A DNA stretch of 11,073 bases from Paracoccaceae bacterium. Lineage in GTDB: Bacteria; Pseudomonadota; Alphaproteobacteria; Rhodobacterales; Rhodobacteraceae. The DNA lies in the NCBI GenBank assembly GCA_007129775.1, contig SKUV01000294.1:1-11073 (forward strand), read 5' to 3'. The stretch's first letter is position 1; every line of letters begins with the position of its first letter. The notes beneath the pieces were generated by a model. It was not told where the DNA came from and ran no database searches. It worked only from the letters and a program-made list of their open reading frames with translations. The position numbers and the translations under genes are program-made. This document shows, piece by piece, positions 7,516 to 11,073 of this stretch.

Positions 7516-7536
7516 TGCTTTTGACCGACAAAAGCA
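7516..7536. promoter_or_regulatory. Perfect 8-bp inverted repeat, candidate operator or leader hairpin
   Basis: TGCTTTTG, a 5-nt centre ACCGA, then CAAAAGCA: both arms are exactly complementary. The site lies 25-45 bp upstream of the importer operon start and about 250 bp upstream of the divergent peptidase gene. The geometry suits a dimeric repressor or activator site; read as RNA it could equally be a small stem-loop in the operon leader. The regulator is not in the window. No convincing -35/-10 boxes were found next to it. Confidence 0.5.
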
Positions 7537-7572
7537 CAGTGGGGCTGATCTCACCAGTTTTTTTTCCGCGTC

Positions 7573-7588
7573 GCCCTGACAGCAGGGC
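7573..7588. repeat. 6-bp inverted repeat next to an 8-T run
   Basis: GCCCTG, ACAG, CAGGGC is a perfect 6-bp inverted repeat. A run of eight T lies at 7558-7565, on the left side of it. On neither strand does the order stem then T-run occur in the terminator sense, so it is recorded only as a structure in the divergent intergenic region. Confidence 0.4.
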
Positions 7589-7770
7589 CAAGCGATGGAG
7601 ATATGCGCATCCGGGCGCGTATTCGCACTGCGGCCGGCAAGCCCGTGCCGTGACCGAACAGGCCGGGGCGGTGAGACGGGGCGGCGAATCGCGCAGAACC
7701 TGCCGGATTGCAGCCGGCCGAAGAAGCGGTCACTCTGGCGCGTGACGGGGCAGGACGCCTCGGCTGATCA

Positions 7771-7776
7771 GAGAGG
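7771..7776 (+). promoter_or_regulatory. Ribosome binding site of the fused peptidase gene
   Basis: GAGAGG lies 10 nt before ATG 7787. It supports that start over an ATG at 7595 in the same frame, whose extra 64 residues are Arg/Cys-rich and unlike either peptidase family. Confidence 0.55.
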
Positions 7777-7786
7777 CAACGACCAG

Positions 7787-10540
7787 ATGCACAGTGACGA
7801 CGGCCTGTATCCGCCGATCGAGCCCTACCGCACCCATCGCCTTGCGGTTGAGCCACCCCATGTCCTGCATGTGGAGGAATCGGGCAATCCCGACGGCATC
7901 CCGGCGCTGTTTCTGCATGGCGGCCCAGGCGCGGGCTGCCGACCGGCGCAGCGCCAGACCTTCGATCCGTCGCGGTTTCGCATCATCCTGTTCGATCAGC
8001 GCGGTTGCGGCCGGTCCGAGCCCTCGGCCGAACTGGCCGGCAACACCACGCAGGCGCTGGTGGCCGATATCGAGGCGATCCGCGCCCATCTGGGCGTCGA
8101 GCGCTGGCTCGTCACGGGCGGGTCATGGGGCAGCTTTCTGGCGCTGGCCTACGCCATCGCCCACCCCGGGGCCTGCCTTGGCCTGCGGCTGCATGGCGTT
8201 CTTTTGGGCAGCCCGGATGCGGTGCGGTTCTGGTTTCACGGTATCGGACGGTTTTTCCCCGAAGCTTTCGCGGACTTCGCAAGCCACGTCCCCGCGGCAG
8301 AGCGCGACGATCTGCTGGCCGCCTATCACCGACGCCTGATCGACCCGGACCCGGCCATCCACCTGCCGGCCGCCCGGGCGCTGCGCGGCTTTTCGGCCCG
8401 GACCCAGACCCTGCGGCCCAGCCCCGCCCATATCGCCGCGCTGACCGAGCCGCGCACGGCACTGGAAATCTCGCGCCTGTTCGCCCATTACTGCGCCAAC
8501 GGCTTCTTTCTGCCCGAGGGCGCGCTGCTGGCCGGCGTGCCGGGCCTTGCCCACCTGCCCTGCGAGATCGTGCAAGGCCGCTATGACGTGGTCACTCCGC
8601 CGGAATCCGCCCATGAGGTGCACTGCGCTTGGCCGGGCTCGCGGCTGACCATGGTGGATCTGGCCAACCATGTCGCCACGCCCGAAGCGCCGGCGCTGAA
8701 CGCGGCGCTGCGTGCGGCCAGCGACCGGCTGGCCGACCGGCTGGAGGGGGCGGGGCCCGATATCGACGCCTATCTGGCGCCCCGCGCCCATCATAGCCCG
8801 GCGCTTTCCGAGGACGGCACGCTGATGGCGTGGATCTCGGACGAAGGCGGGATCGACCGGCTCTGGACGCAGGATCGCACGCCCGGCGCCGTGCCAGTCC
8901 TGCGCGTGGCGGCGTTCGAAAAGGTCTATGGCCTCGCCATCCGGCCGGGCAGCCGCGACGTGCTCTACTGGTCCGACCGGGGCGGCGACGAACGCCAGCA
9001 ACTTTGGGTGATCCGCGACGGCGCCGCCCTGCCCGAGCCGCTGACCGACGATCCGCGCGTGGTCCATGCCTGGGGCTGTTTCGACGCGGCGGGCGAACGC
9101 ATCGCCTATGGATCGAACGCCCGCGACGCGCGGCATATGGATATCTACACCCGCGATCTTGCCACCGGCGCGGTGACCTGCCTGCTGACCGGCGAGGGCT
9201 GGCGAACGCCCATGCGTTTCACCCCCGACGGGCGTGGTCTGCTGGTGCAGGACAATGCGCGCGGCAATTTCGACGCCGCACTCCTGCTGCTCGATCTGGA
9301 CAGCGGCTCGGCGCGCACCCTGTTGCCCGCCGGGTCGAAAGCGCATGTCAACTCGGCGCGCTGGATGGACGAGGGCGCGGGGCTGATGCTGGTCACCGAT
9401 GCCGGCCGCGACTTTCACGGGCTGGCGCGGCTCGACATGGCCAGCGGGCGGATGGAGTGGCTGGCCACGCCCGAGGCCGATATCGAGGCCGCGGCACTCG
9501 GCAAGGACGGCACATTCGTTGCCCTGTCGGTCAACGAGGGCGGGCGGAGCCGGCTGGTCCTTCAGACGATGGCAGACGGCGCGAGCCGCGATCTGCCGCT
9601 GCCCGAGGGGCGGATCAGCAGCCTCGCCTTCGCCGATGGCGATGCCGCGCTGGTCTTCGCGCATGCCCGCTTCGACCGCCCGGCCGTGATCCTGCGGCTC
9701 GATCTCGCCACCGGCGCGACCGAGACGCTTGCGGCCAGCGACACGGGCCTCCAGGCTGAAGACGTGGTCACCCCCCGCATCGTCGCAATCCCCAGTTTCG
9801 ACGGCCAGCCTGTGCCCGCCTTCGTTTTCGAACCGCAGGACCCCCAACCCGGCCGCCCGGCGCTGGCCATGGTCCATGGCGGACCCGAAAGCCAGTATGC
9901 CGCCCATTGGCGCGCCGATGTGCAGTATCTGGTGCGCCGCGGCTGGACGGTAGTGGCGCCGAATGTCCGCGGCTCCACCGGCTACGGCCGGGCCTGGCAG
10001 GCAGGCGACGATCTGGAAAAACGGATGGACAGCGTGCGCGACCTCAAGGCGGTGCGCGACTGGATGGCGGGCCTGCCCGGCCTCGATGCCGCGCGGCTGG
10101 TGGTGGCAGGCCAGTCCTATGGCGGATACATGGTGATGGCGGCACTGACCGAATACCCCGATGACTGGGCGGCGGGGGTCAACTTCTACGGCATCGCCGA
10201 TTTCAACAGCCTGATGGCCACCACCGGCCCCTGGCGGCGCACCTTGCGCGCGGTGGAATACGGCGACCCGGATACCGCCGAGGGCCGCGCCCTGCTGCAC
10301 GATCTGTCGCCCCTGCACCGGCTGGACCGGGTCAAGGCCAAGCTCTTCATCGCCCATGGCAGCGAGGACCCGCGCGTCACCCCCTGCGAGAGCGAGATGA
10401 TCCTGTCGGTCCTGCGCGGGCGCGGCCACCCCTGCACCCTTCTGCGCATCCCCTACGAGGGCCACGGCTTCGCCCGGATCGAGAATCGCCTCACGGTCTT
10501 CGGCGCCATGATGCGCTTTCTGCGCGCCGCGACCGAATAG
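7787..10540 (+). CDS. Tandem peptidase: S33 proline-iminopeptidase-like domain fused to S9 prolyl-oligopeptidase-type enzyme
   Basis: One uninterrupted frame of 917 residues with two serine hydrolase modules. Residues about 7-318 form a full proline-iminopeptidase-like alpha/beta hydrolase: LHGGPGAG (43-50), FDQRGCGRS (69-77), nucleophile Ser113 in GGSWGS, Asp267 in QGRYDVVTP and His295 in ANHVAT. Residues about 325-655 form a WD40/TolB-like beta-propeller (repeats such as PALSEDGTLMAW and RFTPDGRGLLV). Residues about 660-917 are the S9 catalytic domain: VHGGP (696-700), VRGSTGYG (727-734), nucleophile Ser777 in GQSYGGY, Asp861 in HGSEDPRV and His893 in YEGHGF. S33 PIPs remove N-terminal proline; S9 enzymes of the acylaminoacyl-peptidase/oligopeptidase type cleave short peptides, with the propeller limiting access. 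No signal peptide is visible, so it should be cytoplasmic. The gene is divergent from the peptide importer operon. Several PIP substrate-pocket residues are changed (see findings), so prolyl specificity of the first domain is uncertain. Confidence 0.9.
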   Translation: MHSDDGLYPPIEPYRTHRLAVEPPHVLHVEESGNPDGIPALFLHGGPGAGCRPAQRQTFDPSRFRIILFDQRGCGRSEPSAELAGNTTQALVADIEAIRAHLGVERWLVTGGSWGSFLALAYAIAHPGACLGLRLHGVLLGSPDAVRFWFHGIGRFFPEAFADFASHVPAAERDDLLAAYHRRLIDPDPAIHLPAARALRGFSARTQTLRPSPAHIAALTEPRTALEISRLFAHYCANGFFLPEGALLAGVPGLAHLPCEIVQGRYDVVTPPESAHEVHCAWPGSRLTMVDLANHVATPEAPALNAALRAASDRLADRLEGAGPDIDAYLAPRAHHSPALSEDGTLMAWISDEGGIDRLWTQDRTPGAVPVLRVAAFEKVYGLAIRPGSRDVLYWSDRGGDERQQLWVIRDGAALPEPLTDDPRVVHAWGCFDAAGERIAYGSNARDARHMDIYTRDLATGAVTCLLTGEGWRTPMRFTPDGRGLLVQDNARGNFDAALLLLDLDSGSARTLLPAGSKAHVNSARWMDEGAGLMLVTDAGRDFHGLARLDMASGRMEWLATPEADIEAAALGKDGTFVALSVNEGGRSRLVLQTMADGASRDLPLPEGRISSLAFADGDAALVFAHARFDRPAVILRLDLATGATETLAASDTGLQAEDVVTPRIVAIPSFDGQPVPAFVFEPQDPQPGRPALAMVHGGPESQYAAHWRADVQYLVRRGWTVVAPNVRGSTGYGRAWQAGDDLEKRMDSVRDLKAVRDWMAGLPGLDAARLVVAGQSYGGYMVMAALTEYPDDWAAGVNFYGIADFNSLMATTGPWRRTLRAVEYGDPDTAEGRALLHDLSPLHRLDRVKAKLFIAHGSEDPRVTPCESEMILSVLRGRGHPCTLLRIPYEGHGFARIENRLTVFGAMMRFLRAATE

Positions 10541-11073
10541 GGCATACCGTCACCGCGAAGGCCGCCCGACAGGGTACGCGGTCGTGATGGCGGCCGCGCA
10601 CCCTGCCGGCCGAAGGCCGCGACGGGCGCTTTCACAGACCACCGGTGCCGGCCACGACCGAGGGGCTGCGGATGGCACCGCTTCCACCAACGCTCCGTCG
10701 CGCCGATGAAGGCCTCGAGGGGCGCCAGTGCCCCGTGCCGGCGTTCCCGTAATCCGTCACGGCGCACCAGTATACCCCTCGGATCGACAGCGGCCCGACG
10801 GCGTTGTCGACAGCGAACCATCCAGTTTTCTGCAGGCCTTGATGGTAGCGGAGGGGCGTTACCGGCGCCCCCCGACAGGATGGCGGCGTGTTCGAAATCG
10901 CGATCTGAAGGCGCGAGCTGGTGAAAAATATAACGTTATTACAGATGCTTGCTTCCTGGTATCGGTTCGCTGTCTCAGGGGCGCGCGCACCGTGCCGCGG
11001 TGTGCGAAGTGGCTCCGTCCCCTCGCTCAGGATGTCGACTTCGCGGCGATGACTGTGAACGCGCCCGCGCTGG
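10541..11073. other. 533 bp without a supported gene
   Basis: I see no recognisable coding region, RNA or T-tailed terminator here. Frames are open on both strands, as expected at this GC content, but their translations are Arg/Pro/Ser-rich and unrecognised. The longest is a minus-strand frame without ATG that enters from the right edge (11072) and ends at TGA 10632-10634. A short AT-rich spot contains the palindrome ATAACGTTAT (10930-10939). The stretch may be intergenic DNA or decayed gene remnants. Confidence 0.4.

Noticed and set aside
6334..7524. A 396-codon + strand open frame opposite the binding-protein gene.
   Set aside because: Antisense shadow; the minus strand encodes a complete signal peptide and family-5 binding protein.
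7558..7588. Stem-loop beside an 8-T run as a rho-independent terminator.
   Set aside because: On the + strand the T-run precedes the stem; on the minus strand the stem is followed by A, not T. Neither strand gives terminator order.
7595..7786. Longer start of the fused peptidase at ATG 7595.
   Set aside because: The 64 extra residues are Arg/Cys-rich with no signal peptide or domain, and no good ribosome binding site was seen; GAGAGG precedes ATG 7787.
8123..10465. A 780-codon open frame on the minus strand opposite the fused peptidase.
   Set aside because: It is an antisense shadow of a GC-rich gene: the translation is His/Gln/Gly/Ala-rich without domains, while the + strand encodes two complete families with catalytic motifs.
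10453..10821. A 122-codon minus-strand frame starting at 10821.
   Set aside because: It overlaps the 3' end of the fused peptidase gene in antisense, is very Arg-rich and has no recognisable motif; it is not supported as a gene.
10600..10830. Possible decayed IS66-type transposase C-terminus on the minus strand (AVDNAVGPLSIRGV resembling the IDNN...R pattern).
   Set aside because: The likeness is limited to a few residues and the following GRxNxLF-type motif is absent; too weak to call.
10929..10940. TATAAC/TATATT-like -10 boxes in the AT-rich spot with the ATAACGTTAT palindrome.
   Set aside because: No matching -35 element at 16-18 bp spacing on either strand and no supported gene downstream within the window.

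Overview
The window looks like a GC-rich alphaproteobacterial chromosome, most likely from a Rhodobacterales-type organism. That placement is an inference from codon use, gene families and the type of insertion-sequence remnant; there is no rRNA or other marker gene. No tRNA, rRNA, CRISPR array or intact mobile element was seen.

Layout. (1) Bases 1-519 hold the 3' half of a pseudaminic acid synthase gene (pseI), the edge of a surface-glycan cluster lying to the left. It is visibly less GC-rich than the rest: a hand count gives 28/60 G+C for bases 61-120 against 41/60 for bases 1921-1980. (2) Directly after its stop codon lies about 110 bp that I recognise as the left end of an IS481-family element. 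It includes the first ten or so codons of the transposase and then breaks off; 174 bp of unassigned DNA follow. (3) Bases 806-2227 encode an AbgB-like M20 amidohydrolase on the + strand. (4) Convergent to it, with only 15 bp between the stop codons, is a compact minus-strand operon (7491 to 2243). It encodes a complete Dpp/Opp-type ABC importer in the order binding protein, permease, permease, ATPase, ATPase, with overlapping or near-touching genes. (5) A 295-bp divergent intergenic region carries a perfect 8-bp inverted repeat with a 5-nt centre. (6) Bases 7787-10540 encode a 917-residue protein that joins a proline-iminopeptidase-like (S33) alpha/beta hydrolase to a complete prolyl-oligopeptidase-type (S9) enzyme (beta-propeller plus catalytic domain). 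Both catalytic triads are readable. (7) The last 533 bp contain no gene I can support.

Working together: the importer would bring peptides or peptide-like amides into the cytoplasm. The two flanking hydrolases have no visible signal peptide and would cleave the imported cargo there. The most unusual item is the tandem S33-S9 protein: two serine peptidase modules of proline-related families in one chain, divergently transcribed from a peptide importer. The S33 half has lost residues normally conserved in the proline iminopeptidase substrate pocket, although its triad is intact.
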